A program made the position numbers and the translations under genes. Positions 63,123 through 64,000 of a stretch of 64,000 nucleotides of DNA are shown one piece after another (position 1 is the first letter of the stretch; every line of letters starts with the position of its first letter). The stretch spans positions 1,860,001-1,924,000 of the forward strand of contig NZ_CP035495.1 of NCBI RefSeq assembly GCF_004135345.1, read 5' to 3'. The stretch is from Xylanimonas allomyrinae. Lineage in GTDB: Bacteria > Actinomycetota > Actinomycetes > Actinomycetales > Cellulomonadaceae. The notes beneath the pieces are model-generated. The model was not told the DNA's origin and did no database searches. It worked only from the letters and a program-made list of their open reading frames with translations.

Positions 63123-64000
63123 TCAGCCCGGGAAGGCCGCCAGGGTCACGCCCTGCGCGACCACGGGCCAGACCGCCGAGGACTGGTGCAGGTACAGCAC
63201 CCCCTGGCCGTCGAGCGCAAGCACCGACCCCGTGCCGACGGTGGCGCTGAGCGACGTCGGCGAGCTCACCCCGCTCAGACGGCGAGCGAGACCGCCGGCC
63301 GAGCCGGCCAGACCGCCCACGCCCGCGAGGTACACCACGGCGCCGTCCTCCTGGCCCAGCAGCGCGAGGGCAGCCTCGTCCTGCCACACGGCCTGCGACA
63401 CGTCACCCACCGACTGCCCGACCGTCACGGGCGTCGCGAGCGCCGTCGGGACGCCGCGCTGGTCGCGCACGATGCCCGCGACCTGGACGGCAGGGCCGCC
63501 CGGTCCCGTCGAGACCACGGCCAGCCGGGCGCCGTCCGGTGCGACGCTCAGCGACGTCACGGTGCGGTCCTCGAGCCACGGCGCCGCCACCGAGTAGCGG
63601 CCACCGGTCGGCAGGACGGCCTCCACGGGCCCGGCGCGCTCACCGCTCCACGTCACCCCGAACCGGTCGACCGACGGCGCGAGCAGGTCCGCGCCCTCCA
63701 GCAGCACGGCACGGTCGCCCGTGACGCGCACGATGCGCGTCGACCCGTCGCGCACGACGACCGTGCTGGCGCCGGAGCCGAGCGCGAGCGCCGTCGGGTC
63801 GAGCCCGTCGAGGTTCGCCGCGACGTCGGACTCCACCAGCTCACGCCCCGCGAGCGACCAGAGCTTGCCGTCGCGCAGCACGAGCGCCTGCCCGGTGGTG
63901 CGCGGCAGGCTCGGCAGCTCGACGTCGTCGGGCGGCACGATCGGGCCGTTGCGGTCGAGCAGGGTGACGCCCACGCCCTCGCTCACGCCGTCGGAGAGCG
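63123..64000 (-). CDS. lpqB: LpqB-type lipoprotein, C-terminal part (5' end beyond window)
   Basis: About 292 C-terminal residues of the MtrAB-associated lipoprotein LpqB. The visible portion is the beta-propeller-like domain with repeated strands such as QALVLRDGKLWSLAGRELVE, LSVAPDGARLAVVSTGPGG and VWQDEAALALLGQEDG. The N-terminal lipobox and GerMN domain would lie past the window edge, with mtrB and mtrA expected upstream. Assignment rests on these strands plus the comF-hpf-secA order. Confidence 0.82.
   Translation of the reverse strand, partial: LSDGVSEGVGVTLLDRNGPIVPPDDVELPSLPRTTGQALVLRDGKLWSLAGRELVESDVAANLDGLDPTALALGSGASTVVVRDGSTRIVRVTGDRAVLLEGADLLAPSVDRFGVTWSGERAGPVEAVLPTGGRYSVAAPWLEDRTVTSLSVAPDGARLAVVSTGPGGPAVQVAGIVRDQRGVPTALATPVTVGQSVGDVSQAVWQDEAALALLGQEDGAVVYLAGVGGLAGSAGGLARRLSGVSSPTSLSATVGTGSVLALDGQGVLYLHQSSAVWPVVAQGVTLAAFPG

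Overview
The window is about 64 kb of high-GC actinobacterial chromosome, most likely order Micrococcales (Cellulomonadaceae/Promicromonosporaceae-like). This rests on conserved gene neighbourhoods rather than a database match: argS beside tRNA-Arg, a fused actinobacterial 2-oxoglutarate dehydrogenase/decarboxylase (kgd), sigR-rsrA with the 24-residue ribosomal protein bL37, aroA-rsgA-hisN, and Rv3235-like / secA / hpf / comF / lpqB. Spacing is tight, many genes overlap by ATGA or TGATG, and several start codons lie 6-8 nt after a -10 hexamer, as in leaderless mRNAs.

Layout. 1-1616: 5' part of argS and a divergent tRNA-Arg(CCG). 1967-4075: secreted, membrane-anchored adhesin-like protein. 4565-8827: methylcitrate (propionate) operon gntR-prpD-prpB-prpC with a candidate operator. 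8803-16146: metallo-beta-lactamase-fold hydrolase, CYTH protein, M15 peptidase, two CNNM/CorC-type membrane proteins and a two-component system. 16354-20145: kgd behind a Crp/GlxR-type site. 20209-24496: aldo/keto reductase, aldose epimerase, SGNH hydrolase, and a PadR/DUF4097 operon with two ATATAT palindromes. 24623-29817: bL37, rsrA, sigR, DoxX-like protein, aroA, rsgA, hisN. 29949-31439: MocR-type regulator.

31552-43986 (minus strand) is the accessory highlight: a complete ethanolamine-utilisation microcompartment operon, transcribed eutH-eutN-eutA-eutB-eutC-eutL-eutE-BMC-H-eutQ-eutT-eutJ-BMC-T-eutD. EutH imports ethanolamine. EutBC, an adenosylcobalamin enzyme, makes acetaldehyde, EutE makes acetyl-CoA and EutD makes acetyl phosphate. 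EutA reactivates EutBC and EutT makes the cofactor. EutL, EutN, a second tandem-BMC protein and a BMC-H protein form the shell. The BMC-H gene has an unusual in-frame 125-residue Pro/Ala/Lys-rich N-terminal extension and a second, well-placed internal start. Divergent from the operon, a cobalamin riboswitch precedes an ECF transporter (44462-48748), so the locus appears to couple B12 uptake to B12-dependent ethanolamine breakdown. No eutR, eutVW, eutS, eutK or eutG is present.

48840-50000 is a less GC-rich islet: an orphan possible immunity protein, an Rhs-repeat scrap and an ISL3-like transposase remnant. 50041-64000 returns to core genes: DUF6912 protein, GPH-type symporter, CpaE-like ATPase, SAF/CpaB-like protein, excisionase-type HTH protein, LysM protein, Rv3235-like protein, secA, a YcaQ-like protein, hpf, comF and the 3' part of lpqB.

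Six otherwise healthy genes (breaks near 9211, 11273, 13060, 47991, 54636, 60136) each need one extra base in a short G/C run to restore the expected protein. The uniform direction points to homopolymer-deletion errors in the assembly rather than six real pseudogenes.
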